From Candidatus Corynebacterium intestinavium (lineage in GTDB: Bacteria; Actinomycetota; Actinomycetes; Mycobacteriales; Mycobacteriaceae), in NCBI GenBank assembly GCA_019120635.1, contig DWUR01000098.1, positions 1 to 64,000 on the forward strand: a stretch of DNA of 64,000 nt, given 5' to 3'. Shown here piece by piece: positions 53,038 to 62,518 of this stretch. The notes under the pieces are model-generated. The model did no database searches. It was not told the origin of the DNA and saw only the letters and a list, made by a program, of their open reading frames with translations. Numbering within the stretch: the stretch's first letter is position 1; each line of letters begins with the position of its first letter. Made by a program: the position numbers and the translations under genes.

Positions 53038-53064
53038 TTGAACAAAACGGGGAGTTTTGTTCAA
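53038..53064. promoter_or_regulatory. Palindromic operator between DUF3046 gene and bioYMN (candidate BioQ/other regulator site)
   Basis: TTGAACAAAAC-gggga-GTTTTGTTCAA, perfect 11-bp arms. Confidence 0.7.
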
Positions 53065-53086
53065 TGACTTGTTAATATGTCCAACG

Positions 53087-53689
53087 ATGAAAACTCTCAA
53101 TGTTCGCGATCTCGGCGCGATCGTCGCATTCGCCGCCCTGACCATCGCACTAGGTGCAGTAACCATTCCAGTCGGCTTCACCGGTGTGCCGATCGTCCTC
53201 CAGAACATGGGCGTGATCCTCACCGCCATGATCCTCGGCTGCCTCCGTGGTGGACTATCCATCAGCCTGTTCGTCGGCGTTGGCCTCGTGGGCGTGCCTA
53301 ACCTCGCTGGGTGGAGCCCGACGATTTCCGCGATTTCCGGCCCCAGCATCGGCTACATCGTGGGTTATATCTTCGCAGCCTTCATCGTCGGTGCAATCTC
53401 TCAAGCAATCCTCGGCCGCCGCAACCGCACTGCTCAACCCGGACAGAGCTGGTCTTCCATCGTCGGGCTGGCTCTCGCGGGTGTGATTGGTATGGCCGTG
53501 ATGTACCTTTTCGGTTCCGTCGGGCTGATGTTCCGCCTCGGCCTGGATTTCCCGGGCGCCCTGGTGTCCAACACGCCGTTCATCCTTCCCGACCTGATTA
53601 AGTGCGTCGCCGCGGCTGTCATCACCTTCGGCGTCTTCCGCGCGGTACCTCACCTGGTTCCAGCGGCGAACCTGCGCTCCCGCAACTAG
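53087..53689 (+). CDS. bioY: Biotin ECF transporter substrate-specific component BioY
   Basis: TIALGAVTIPVGFTGVPIVLQNMGVILTAMILG...GGLSISLFVGVGLVGVPNLAG. Confidence 0.93.
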   Translation: MKTLNVRDLGAIVAFAALTIALGAVTIPVGFTGVPIVLQNMGVILTAMILGCLRGGLSISLFVGVGLVGVPNLAGWSPTISAISGPSIGYIVGYIFAAFIVGAISQAILGRRNRTAQPGQSWSSIVGLALAGVIGMAVMYLFGSVGLMFRLGLDFPGALVSNTPFILPDLIKCVAAAVITFGVFRAVPHLVPAANLRSRN

Positions 53690-53709
53690 TTTTCCCTCCT
53701 CTCCCCCCC

Positions 53710-54417
53710 ATGCCTCTCATCGAGTTCCGCGACCTCACCTTGCGGGGTATCGGCCGCTCCCCCGACGCCCCGCCAATTCTCGATTCGATCAGCCTCCGGC
53801 TCTCCGAACACCGCATCGGCATCATCGGCGCCAACGGCTCCGGTAAGTCTTCGCTGGTGCGGTGCATCAACGGGCTCAACATTCCCGACGAGGGCGAAGT
53901 CACCGTCGATGGACTCTCCACCGCCAAGCGCGCCGGGGAGATCCGCCACCAGGTGGGCTTCCTGTTCTCCAACGCGGATAACCAGATCATCATGCCCACC
54001 GTTGCTGAGGACGTCGGGTTCTCCCTGCGCGGCAAGAAGCTGAGCCGCCAGGAGAAGCGCGCCGCGGTGGCCGAGATTCTCGACCGGCTTGGGCTGGCGG
54101 GCAAGGAAGAGCAGTCACCCCACACCCTCTCCGGCGGAGAAAAACAGCTCCTTGCGCTGGCGTCGATCCTCGTGATGAGCCCACGTCTCATCATCGCCGA
54201 CGAGCCGACCACGCTACTCGATCTGCGCAACCGCCAACGTATCGCCCACACGCTGGCTGCCCTGGAGCAACAGCTGATCGTGGTCTCGCACGACCTGGAG
54301 CTCTTCGAGGGCTTCGATCGGGTCATTTGGATCGACGATGGTCGCATTCGGGCCGATAGTGCCGACGGTGCTTCCGTCTCTAATGTGCTCTCGAACTACC
54401 GGACGTGCATGCTGTGA
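53710..54417 (+). CDS. bioM: ECF transporter ATPase BioM
   Basis: GANGSGKSSLVRCINGL, LSGGEKQLLALASILVMSPRLIIADEPT. Confidence 0.9.
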   Translation: MPLIEFRDLTLRGIGRSPDAPPILDSISLRLSEHRIGIIGANGSGKSSLVRCINGLNIPDEGEVTVDGLSTAKRAGEIRHQVGFLFSNADNQIIMPTVAEDVGFSLRGKKLSRQEKRAAVAEILDRLGLAGKEEQSPHTLSGGEKQLLALASILVMSPRLIIADEPTTLLDLRNRQRIAHTLAALEQQLIVVSHDLELFEGFDRVIWIDDGRIRADSADGASVSNVLSNYRTCML

Positions 54418-55040
54418 GACTGCCCCGCATCAATACCGCAGCTCCGGTCCTGTACATCCCGACGGGCTCGTTCGTCCATAGGCTTCCCGCCGGAGCCAAG
54501 CTCACGGGCCTCATTGCTTTTCTCGTGCTCGTCGCCATCTTCGCCAAGACTCTGGTGGCTGGCGCGGGCTGTGTGGTGGCCGCGGTTGTCGCTTACGCGC
54601 TGGCGAAGATCCCCTGGCGCACCGCGCTACGCCAGCTCACCCCGATTCTCATCATTCTGCTGGCTTTCGGCGCGTTGACGTGGTGGCGCAGCGGTCTGAA
54701 CGAAGCCCTAGTGCGTTTCCTAGTGCTGTGGGCCTCGGTCTCCGTAGCAATCCTGTTGACAATGACCACCAAGGTCTCCGACCTCCAGCGCGCCGTGGAG
54801 CGGGCACTCGCCCCGGCTGCCACCATCGGCCTGCCGGTGGACAAGATCTCCCTGGCCATAAGCCTGACGATCCACATGATCCCCCTCCAGCTGCGCACCA
54901 TCAACGAGGTCGTGGAAGCACAACAGGCCCGTGGCGGAAAGTTTTCCGCCCGGGCCTTGGGTATCCCCCTGGTGATCCGCACCTTGCTTCGCGGCCGGGA
55001 AGTCGGCGAGGCGCTGCAGGCGCGCGGGGTGGGCGACTAA
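54405..55040 (+). CDS. bioN: ECF transporter transmembrane protein BioN
   Basis: CbiQ/BioN-type; HRLPAGAKLTGLIAFLVLVA, overlaps bioM. Confidence 0.88.
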   Translation: MHAVRLPRINTAAPVLYIPTGSFVHRLPAGAKLTGLIAFLVLVAIFAKTLVAGAGCVVAAVVAYALAKIPWRTALRQLTPILIILLAFGALTWWRSGLNEALVRFLVLWASVSVAILLTMTTKVSDLQRAVERALAPAATIGLPVDKISLAISLTIHMIPLQLRTINEVVEAQQARGGKFSARALGIPLVIRTLLRGREVGEALQARGVGD

Positions 55041-55058
55041 GCGCCCACGAGGAAGGGC

Positions 55059-55925
55059 TTAGTTGCCTTCGCGCAGCTGACGCATGCGCTCGGCAACGGC
55101 GTCCGCACTCGGCTGCGCCTGCTGGTCGGCAGACTGTGCAGTGCCAGCCGACCCGGAAGTGCTGGCGTCGATGGACTTCTGAGCCGAACCACTGATCTGC
55201 CCCTGCTCCTTGCGCATCTCCGAGCGGATCTGTTCCAGGCGGGAGTGCCCCGCGAGCTGGGTGCTGGCCTGGTTGATGTCCGCCATGCGCCCCTGCACCG
55301 AGTTCTGGGCGAGTTCCGCCTGGCCCAGCGCGCGTGCGTAGCGGCCCTCGATCTTTTCCCGCACCTGGTCAAGGTTCGGCGAGGAACCGGACACGGCCTG
55401 GTTCATCGACTGCAGGGATTCCGCGACCTTCTCCTGCATCTTCGCCTGCTCCAGCTGGCTGAGCAGCTTGGTGCGCTCGGCCACCTTCTGCTGCAGCTGC
55501 ATGGCGTTGCGCTCAACCGCCTGCTTTGCCTGGTTGGCCTGCTGCAGCGACTGATCGTGGAGACCCTTGAGGTCCTCCACGGACTGCTCCGCTGTCACGA
55601 GCTGGGCAGCGAAGGCTTCAGCCGCGTTGTTGTACTCCGCAGCCTTGGCCGCGTCGCCATTGTTCTGTGCATCGTCCGCCAGCTTCAACGCCTGGCGAGT
55701 GTTGTCCTGGAGCTTCTCCACCTCAGCGAGCTGGCGGTTGAGCTTCATCTCCAGCTGGCGCTGGTTACCAATGACGGCCGCTGCCTGCTGAGACAGCGCC
55801 TGGTGCTGGCGCTGAGCTTCCTGGATGGCCTGCTCAATCTGGATCTTCGGATCCGCATTCTCTTCAATCTTGGAGTCGAAGAGAGCCATAAGGTACTTCC
55901 ACGCCTTAGTGAAGGGATTTGCCAT
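55059..55925 (-). CDS. pspA: PspA/IM30 family protein
   Basis: [65 protein letters not shown] coiled coil. Confidence 0.95.
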   Translation of the reverse strand: MANPFTKAWKYLMALFDSKIEENADPKIQIEQAIQEAQRQHQALSQQAAAVIGNQRQLEMKLNRQLAEVEKLQDNTRQALKLADDAQNNGDAAKAAEYNNAAEAFAAQLVTAEQSVEDLKGLHDQSLQQANQAKQAVERNAMQLQQKVAERTKLLSQLEQAKMQEKVAESLQSMNQAVSGSSPNLDQVREKIEGRYARALGQAELAQNSVQGRMADINQASTQLAGHSRLEQIRSEMRKEQGQISGSAQKSIDASTSGSAGTAQSADQQAQPSADAVAERMRQLREGN

Positions 55926-56032
55926 GCGGACTGCACTCCTTGGGGATAACTATCGACAAAAGTTTTGCCCGCCCCGTGGGAGACGAGCCTCATCTGCGCT
56001 AATTTTAGCAGCATCTGCGCTGCCAATAGTGC

Positions 56033-56473
56033 TTAGTTCACGCGCGCCATCGACGAAGCCAGCTCTGCCGCTGCCGCATCAAGGGTCATCATGGACGCCG
56101 CTTCGAGGATCGCCGAAGCGACGCTGATCCCCATGGCGTGGCACACGCTCGCGAGCAGCTCGGAGGAAACTTCCTTGCGCCCCCGCTCCAGCTCCGAAAG
56201 ATAACCGGGGCTGACGTTGGCAAGCTTAGCCAGCTCGCGGAGGGTGAATCCTGTCTGCCGACGCGTATCCCGCAGCGTCGCGCCGAGAGCTTCGCGCAGC
56301 AGCGGCTCGTCGCTGGGCGCCATCGGCATGGAGGCATCCCAGTTCTGCTCCAACACGTGTTCCGCGCTGAAGCCATCCAGCTTGTCCGCCGAGTGGGGTC
56401 GCTGAGCGCTCCCGCGGGAAGCCTCTGAACTGCGCGAGGGGGAATCTAGCAGCAAAATATTTTCTACCATCAC
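56033..56473 (-). CDS. clgR: Transcriptional regulator ClgR
   Basis: LREALGATLRDTRRQTGFTLRELAKLANVSPGYLSELERGRKEVSSELLASVCHAM. Start uncertain: 56473, 56329 or 56323. Confidence 0.93.
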   Translation of the reverse strand: MMVENILLLDSPSRSSEASRGSAQRPHSADKLDGFSAEHVLEQNWDASMPMAPSDEPLLREALGATLRDTRRQTGFTLRELAKLANVSPGYLSELERGRKEVSSELLASVCHAMGISVASAILEAASMMTLDAAAAELASSMARVN

Positions 56474-56480
56474 TACCTCT

Positions 56481-56507
56481 AACGATCCTGGCGAACTATT
56501 TGTTCCC
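56481..56507 (-). promoter_or_regulatory. Candidate ECF sigma (SigH/SigE-type) promoter of clgR
   Basis: Minus strand GGGAAC-N17-CGTT, same spacing as the sigB site. Confidence 0.7.
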
Positions 56508-57032
56508 GTCGCCGGCGATCCCGAGGATCATCTCCAGCGCACCATTCACAGCGAGCTGCCGGATCACGGCGCGTGGCCGGGTTCCGAGATCCAGGGTACG
56601 TAGCGTCGTTCCCCCGGCTCCCGCTGGCGCTGACAACCCGATATGCACCTCGCCGACCGCATGGCCGTCCTGCCCATCCGGCCCCGCCACACCGGTCAGC
56701 CCGATGCCGATGCTCGCCCCGCAACGCTGCGCCGCACCCTTGGACAATTGGACCGCTACCGCGGGGTCGACGGGGCCACGCTTGTGCAGCAGCTCCCGGT
56801 CGACTCCCGCCAGCGTGGCTTTGAGGTCTGTCGCGTACACCACCAGACCACCGCGCAGCACGGCTGAGGCCCCCGGAGTATCGGCGATGCATGCGGCGAG
56901 CATCCCCGCAGTGAGGGATTCAGCGGTGGCCAGGGTCCAGCCTCGTTCCCGGCAGGTGTCGATCACCTGGGCGGATAGCTCCGCCGCCTGCGCGCGGAGC
57001 GCTCCCAGCGAGTTTTTCCCAACCTGCTGCAC
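56496..57032 (-). CDS. cinA: CinA C-terminal domain protein (nicotinamide-nucleotide amidase-like)
   Basis: WTLATAESLTAGMLAACIADTPGASAVLRGGLVVYATDLK, GVAGPDGQDGHAVGEVHIG. Confidence 0.93.
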   Translation of the reverse strand: MQQVGKNSLGALRAQAAELSAQVIDTCRERGWTLATAESLTAGMLAACIADTPGASAVLRGGLVVYATDLKATLAGVDRELLHKRGPVDPAVAVQLSKGAAQRCGASIGIGLTGVAGPDGQDGHAVGEVHIGLSAPAGAGGTTLRTLDLGTRPRAVIRQLAVNGALEMILGIAGDGNK

Positions 57033-57053
57033 GATCCTGCCCAGCTCTCTCGA

Positions 57054-57722
57054 CTAGTTCTGTTTCCGGGAGTCCACCATGTACTGCAGTCCAGTCACCA
57101 CGGTGACCGCGACAGCCAGGGCCATGACCCCGTGCCCGATCCAGGCGACCGCACCTGCCAACGGCATGATGTACAACGCGACGGCAAGCGTCTGCAGGAC
57201 GGTTTTAAGCTTCCCACCCTTGGACGCCGGGACCACCAGGCCGCGCCGGGCGAGGACCAACCGCCACAGGGTGATGCCGAGTTCGCGGACGACGATGACC
57301 GCGGTCACCGTCCACCACAGTTCACCCAGCAAGTTGAGGCTGATGAAGGCCGCAAGCATCAGCAGTTTGTCGGCGATCGGATCGGCAAGCTTTCCGAAGT
57401 CCGTGATCACCTTGTACTTGCGCGCGAGGTACCCGTCCAGCTGGTCGGTCACCATCAGCAGCAAGAAGACGACGAGCGCCCACCAACGGTCCGCCCGAGC
57501 GGCGGCGTCGTCCTGCCATGCCCCTGTTCCCGCGATCGCCCACAGGAAGATGGGGATCAGCAGGATGCGAATGGTCGTGAGGACGTTCGGCACGTTAAAG
57601 CGACGCACAAAACGACCAAATGCGCTCAGCGTATCTGGTTGCGTGTTCCGCTCCACTGTTGTCTCCACGCTGGTAATTCTACCTACCTGCGGGATCTTTA
57701 CCGAAACCGGCGTCGTCGGCAT
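57054..57722 (-). CDS. pgsA: CDP-diacylglycerol-glycerol-3-phosphate 3-phosphatidyltransferase
   Basis: CDP-alcohol phosphatidyltransferase motif TDQLDGYLARKYKVITDFGKLADPIADKLL. Start may be 57669 (GTG). Confidence 0.93.
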   Translation of the reverse strand: MPTTPVSVKIPQVGRITSVETTVERNTQPDTLSAFGRFVRRFNVPNVLTTIRILLIPIFLWAIAGTGAWQDDAAARADRWWALVVFLLLMVTDQLDGYLARKYKVITDFGKLADPIADKLLMLAAFISLNLLGELWWTVTAVIVVRELGITLWRLVLARRGLVVPASKGGKLKTVLQTLAVALYIMPLAGAVAWIGHGVMALAVAVTVVTGLQYMVDSRKQN

Positions 57723-58794
57723 GTGTCGGTGCTGGTTCCTCGGTCGCCGCGTCCTGCCTCTCCTGGGCCTTCTTCCCCACCGTGAGGCTCAGCACCGTCG
57801 TGATGACCAGCGTCAGGACGATGAAGATCAGGGAGAATTCGACCGACACCTCCGGGACGGAGACGTTGCCCCCACCATTGATGAACGGCAGGTTATTTTC
57901 GTGCAGCGCGTGCAGCACTAGCTTCACGCCGATGAAGGCGAGAATGATGGACAGCCCGTAGGAAAGGTAGACCAGCTTCTCCAGCAGCCCATCCAGCAGG
58001 AAGAACAGCTGTCGCAGCCCCATCAGAGCCAGTGCATTGGCGGTGAAGACAATGTAGGGCTCGCTGGTGATGCCGTAGATCGCGGGGATCGAATCCAGTG
58101 CGAAGAGCACGTCGATGAAGCCGATGGCCAGCAGCGCGACAAACAGCGGGGTCACCATGAGGCGCCCCTTGCCGGAAGGCTTCTTCTTTCCTTCGACGTC
58201 GTCGGTCGCGCCGTCCTGCCGAACGAAGAGGCGGTCCGAGTGCACCTTGTCCGTCACCGGCACTGCCTTGCGCAGGAGCCGGATGATCTTCATGTCGTTA
58301 AGGTCGGTCTCATCGGCGCCGGTGACCTCGTCGTAGGCCAGCTTCGCGGCGGTCCACAGCAGGAAGATGCCGAAGAGATAGAACACATCGGACCAGCGGG
58401 CGATCGCAGCCGCGCCGAGCCAGATGAAGATACCACGCAGAGCAAGTGCCATGAGGATGCCGGCGAGCAGCACCTTCTGCTGGTACTTCCGCGGAATCTT
58501 AAACGTGGCCAGGATCAGCGAGAAGATGAATAGGTTATCGACGCTGAGCGCCTTCTCGGTGATGTAGCCGGCGAAGAACTCCAGCCCGTGCTGGTGAGGG
58601 TTGCCCGGCTCGCCCCAGGTGAACCACAGGAACACCCCGAACGCCATCGCCAGACCGACATAAAACGCCGACCAGAGTGCGGACTCCTTCAACGTCGGCT
58701 CGTGCGGTGTGCGCACGTGCGTAAAAAAATCGAAAACAAAGAATCCGAGCACCACGACAATCGTGATGATCCAGGTTAAGGCGTTAACTTCCAT
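57679..58794 (-). CDS. TerC family integral membrane protein (Alx/TerC-like, probable Mn2+ exporter)
   Basis: FFAGYITEKALSVDNLFIFSLI, FIDVLFALDSIPAIYGITSEPYIVFTANALALMGLRQLFFLL. Confidence 0.94.
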   Translation of the reverse strand: MEVNALTWIITIVVVLGFFVFDFFTHVRTPHEPTLKESALWSAFYVGLAMAFGVFLWFTWGEPGNPHQHGLEFFAGYITEKALSVDNLFIFSLILATFKIPRKYQQKVLLAGILMALALRGIFIWLGAAAIARWSDVFYLFGIFLLWTAAKLAYDEVTGADETDLNDMKIIRLLRKAVPVTDKVHSDRLFVRQDGATDDVEGKKKPSGKGRLMVTPLFVALLAIGFIDVLFALDSIPAIYGITSEPYIVFTANALALMGLRQLFFLLDGLLEKLVYLSYGLSIILAFIGVKLVLHALHENNLPFINGGGNVSVPEVSVEFSLIFIVLTLVITTVLSLTVGKKAQERQDAATEEPAPTHADDAGFGKDPAGR

Positions 58795-58827
58795 TGGTCC
58801 CTCCGGCCCTTCAAGCGTGTTCAGTGA

Positions 58828-58985
58828 CCGGAGGTCTCCCCCGCCAGGTGCAACGCGACCTGACCGGAGTGGCCGGGTGAGCGCCGCGCCGGCAGGATTG
58901 AGGCCTGCTCGCCGCCGCTCCGCCGTGTTGACGACCGACTCCGTGGATTGGGGTACTCCCCTCCATCGGGAGCAATGCTACACCA
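58828..58985 (-). ncRNA. yybP-ykoY (Mn2+) riboswitch upstream of terC-family gene
   Basis: Minus strand GGGGAGTACC (58961-58952), GGTCGTCAACAC (58936-58925), GGGGGAGACC (58842-58833), then CCTCCGG that can pair with SD-containing CCGGAGG (58806-58800) before ATG 58794. Confidence 0.82.
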
Positions 58986-59036
58986 GCGGGCAGACAAGCC
59001 CCGCACCACCCGCCGGGGCGTCCCCGCAGCCTTTCC

Positions 59037-62000
59037 TTAGAAAGCCCCCGAGGGCGGGCTGGCGGGAATGACGCGCGTCTGGGTGTCGTCATCGCCATCG
59101 CTGCCCGCCGAATTTTCGCCGGACGCCGCCGACGGTGCCGCATCGTCGGAGTCCTCCGCACCGCCGTCCTCATCGAGCACATCCTTCGGGGCTTCCTCTG
59201 GGTCGGCGCCCTTAATCATCCAGATGATGGTCTCGAGCTCCTCCGGCTTGACCAGCACCTCACGTGCCTTCGAGCCCTCGGAGGGGCCCACCACTCCGCG
59301 GGTCTCCATCAGGTCCATGAGGCGGCCGGCCTTGGCGAAACCGATGCGCAGCTTGCGCTGCAGCATGGACGTCGAACCGAACTGCGACGTCACGACCAGC
59401 TCGACGGCCTGGATGAGGTCCTCGAGGTCGTCGCCGATGTCGGCGTCGATGTTCTTCTTCGCCTCGGCGGACTTATCCTCGGTGACGCCCTCCGTGTAGT
59501 CCGGCTCAGCCTGCGCCTTAGCGGCCTCGACGACAGCGAAGATCTCCTCGTCGGTGACGAAAGCTCCCTGCATGCGAATCGGGCGGGGAGCACCCTGCGG
59601 GATGAACAGCCCGTCGCCCATGCCGATGAGCTTCTCGGCGCCTGCCTGATCGAGGATCACGCGGGAGTCGGTCAGCGAGCTCGTCGCGAAGGCCAGCCGG
59701 GATGGCACGTTCGTCTTGATCAGACCCGTGACGACGTCCACGGACGGGCGTTGGGTCGCCAGCACCAGGTGGATGCCGGCGGCTCGTGCCTTCTGGGTGA
59801 TGCGGACGATGGCGTCCTCAATCTCGCGCGGGGCGGTCATCATGAGGTCAGCGAGCTCGTCCACCACACAGACGATGTACGGGTACGGGCGGTATTCGCG
59901 CTCCGAGCCCAACGGGGTGGTGATCTCCCCGGACCTGACCTTGCGGTTGAAGTCCTTGATGTGACGCACGCGGGTGGCCTTCATATCCATGTACCGCTGC
60001 TCCATCTCCTCCACCAGCCAGGTCAGCGCGGCGGCCGCCTTCTTCGGCTGGGTGATGATCGGGGTGATGAGGTGCGGGATGCCCTCGTATGGAGTCAGCT
60101 CCACCATCTTCGGGTCGATGAGGATGAGGCGGACATCCTCTGGCGTGGCGCGGGTGAGCAGGGAGACCAGCATCGAATTCACGAACGCGGACTTACCGGA
60201 GCCGGTGGAACCGGCAACCAGCAGGTGTGGCATCTTCTGCAAGGAGTGCCCCACGAAGTCGCCCTCGATGTTCTTGCCCAGGCCGATGAGCATCGGGTCC
60301 TGGTTGGCCACGACGTCCGCGGAGCCCAGCACGTCGCCGAGGCGCACCATCTCGCGGTCGGAGTTCGGCACCTCGATGCCGACGGCGGACTTGCCCGGGA
60401 TCGGGGTCAGCAGCCGGACGTTATCCGTGGCCACCGCGTAGGCGAGGTTGGACTGCAGATTCGTGATCTTGGAGACCTTCACGCCGGGGCCCAGCTCGAT
60501 CTCGTAGCGGGTGACCGTCGGGCCTCGCTGGAAACCGGTGACGTGGGCGTCGACGTTGAATTCCTCGAAGACCTCCGTGATCGCGTCGATCATCCGGTCG
60601 TTGGCGTCGCTGCGCTCCTTCGCCGGCTCGCCCGGGATCAGCAGTTCGGTGGACGGCAGGACGTAGCTGCCCTCTGCCCCCTGCGGTGCGGCTGGGGACG
60701 AGGAAGCCTCCGACGCGGTGGCGCCCCCGTTCTCGCTCTGCCCCTCGGCCGTGCCCGCAGCCAGTGCGGCGGCGTCGATGCCGGAGCGAGCGACGATAGC
60801 CTGGCGCATGGCCTCGCGGGACTGGTTGACAGCCTTGTCTCCTGCCGCGCGCTCTTCGGCGTGGCTCCGCCCGGCAGCGGGCTCAGTCTGCGGAGATTCC
60901 TGGCGCGCCGCGGGGATCGCGGAACGCTGTTGGGCACGGGCAGGCTTGCGGCGCGGCGTGTCCTCCTCCGGGCTAGCAGCGACATCGAGCACCGCGGTCT
61001 CATCCGTATCGGAGACCAGTGGTAGTGGTTCATCGATGTCGTCGGGGACGACTGGCTCGGGCTGCCGTGTCGCGGCGGCTCGCGGCGCCGGGGCGCTGCG
61101 GCGGCGGGCGCGTCGGGCAGGTTGCGCGGGCTCCTCCTCCACCGGGTAGTTGGCCGCCGGGGACTTCTTCCGGCTGCGGGTTGGCAGGGGGTAATCGTCC
61201 TGATCCACGGCCTCATCGAGGCGCTGGTCGATTTCCCCGTAGGGGTCGTCGTCGTAGTCCTCTTCCGAATCCCGGGAGAAGCGTTCGCGCAGCGCGTCGA
61301 ACGCGCCCTCGAGTCCCAGCCAGGAAACGGATCCGGCGAAGAATTCGGCGACCGTGCGGCCGGTGAGCTGCAGGGCACCGTAAATCATGATGAGGAACAG
61401 CAGCGGAACGGCAACGTAATTGCTAAAGCCCACGGACATCGGCGTGCCGATGAACTGTCCGACTATGCCGCCCGCTCCAGCCTTGTCCGCGGTGCTGGTA
61501 GGCAAACCGGCGAAGATGTGGATGATCCCCAGCAGGGACCCGGCGACAAGCCCCACGCCGAGGCCGCGGCGCAGGTCGGAGCTCTGCGTCGTGCGAACTC
61601 CGAACATCAGGATCCAGGCAAGCCCCAACAGGGCGACCGGGACGATGTACGCCCCCACACCGATAGCCCAGGTCAGCGCGTAGGCGATGCCTTTGCCGAC
61701 CGCACCAGCAACGTTAAACCACAGGGTGGCGGCGAGAATGATCGCAACACCGCCACTGACGAGCGCCGGGCCGTCGAAGCCGCCGCCGATCTTGCGTGGC
61801 CCCTCCTCGAGCTCATCGCCGTCAAGCTGCGTGTCCTCGACTGGCGCCACCTCCTTCGCCGCTGGCTTCTTGCGTCTGGGACGCCGCGGCTGGGTGCCGT
61901 CTTCGTTCTGCTGAGAGGCCAAACCTTCTACTTTCTTCTTCGACGTGCGGGCTTGTGGTCGGTGCGCGGCGAATTCGACTGTGTCTGCGTCTTCGCTCTC

Positions 62001-62333
62001 ATGCCGGGGACGCCGGAGCGCGCCACCGATTCCGCTGGCTACCGAGTCCGCGATCGTTTTGATGCTTCCGCCCACGGCACGGTAGGCACTGCCCGTCCTA
62101 CCAAACTCCATGTCGGAGGCCGAATTACCCGACCGCGCGGTCTTGGCCGTCGACGCACCGGGGCCGACGGAGAGGTCCTCGTCGATCCCCATGCGTGGGG
62201 CACGGCGCCTCGCTGCTGGGCGAGAATCCCGCTGACCGGGGCGAGAGTAAGAGCGCCGGGAGCGGTTGCGGGAGGGCGACGTGCCGGGACGGTTTCTGAC
62301 AGACATATCCGCCATATTAGCCCCAGTAGTCAC
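59037..62333 (-). CDS. ftsK: DNA translocase FtsK/SpoIIIE
   Basis: [68 protein letters not shown]-terminal gamma domain. Start possibly [11 protein letters not shown]. Confidence 0.96.
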   Translation of the reverse strand: MTTGANMADMSVRNRPGTSPSRNRSRRSYSRPGQRDSRPAARRRAPRMGIDEDLSVGPGASTAKTARSGNSASDMEFGRTGSAYRAVGGSIKTIADSVASGIGGALRRPRHESEDADTVEFAAHRPQARTSKKKVEGLASQQNEDGTQPRRPRRKKPAAKEVAPVEDTQLDGDELEEGPRKIGGGFDGPALVSGGVAIILAATLWFNVAGAVGKGIAYALTWAIGVGAYIVPVALLGLAWILMFGVRTTQSSDLRRGLGVGLVAGSLLGIIHIFAGLPTSTADKAGAGGIVGQFIGTPMSVGFSNYVAVPLLFLIMIYGALQLTGRTVAEFFAGSVSWLGLEGAFDALRERFSRDSEEDYDDDPYGEIDQRLDEAVDQDDYPLPTRSRKKSPAANYPVEEEPAQPARRARRRSAPAPRAAATRQPEPVVPDDIDEPLPLVSDTDETAVLDVAASPEEDTPRRKPARAQQRSAIPAARQESPQTEPAAGRSHAEERAAGDKAVNQSREAMRQAIVARSGIDAAALAAGTAEGQSENGGATASEASSSPAAPQGAEGSYVLPSTELLIPGEPAKERSDANDRMIDAITEVFEEFNVDAHVTGFQRGPTVTRYEIELGPGVKVSKITNLQSNLAYAVATDNVRLLTPIPGKSAVGIEVPNSDREMVRLGDVLGSADVVANQDPMLIGLGKNIEGDFVGHSLQKMPHLLVAGSTGSGKSAFVNSMLVSLLTRATPEDVRLILIDPKMVELTPYEGIPHLITPIITQPKKAAAALTWLVEEMEQRYMDMKATRVRHIKDFNRKVRSGEITTPLGSEREYRPYPYIVCVVDELADLMMTAPREIEDAIVRITQKARAAGIHLVLATQRPSVDVVTGLIKTNVPSRLAFATSSLTDSRVILDQAGAEKLIGMGDGLFIPQGAPRPIRMQGAFVTDEEIFAVVEAAKAQAEPDYTEGVTEDKSAEAKKNIDADIGDDLEDLIQAVELVVTSQFGSTSMLQRKLRIGFAKAGRLMDLMETRGVVGPSEGSKAREVLVKPEELETIIWMIKGADPEEAPKDVLDEDGGAEDSDDAAPSAASGENSAGSDGDDDTQTRVIPASPPSGAF

Positions 62334-62455
62334 ATGTTTAACACTTTCAACACGCCTCGCACTGGGTTTCCTGGCGAGAATCCCGGTTATCCGGGCACGG
62401 AACTCCCTTCTCCCACCGCCCCGTGGGGCAGCAAAAGGACGGGGGACGAAAGGAA

Positions 62456-62504
62456 GACCGGGCCGAGGCCACCGCGTGTGTCACGGCGAGCCCCCGGCCC
62501 GGTC
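62456..62504 (-). terminator. Possible terminator downstream of rnj
   Basis: GACCGGGCC ... GGCCCGGTC inverted repeat, 9-bp arms, just past the rnj stop; weak U-tract. Confidence 0.45.
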
Positions 62505-62518
62505 AGCCAGTTCAATCG

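Noticed and set aside
52572-53075. 167-aa plus-strand ORF in the recA-DUF3046 interval
   Set aside because: Overlaps conserved DUF3046 on the opposite strand and the recA regulatory region; composition not protein-like.
59751-61025. 424-aa ORF opposite ftsK
   Set aside because: Shadow frame in high-GC DNA; ftsK motifs lie on the minus strand.
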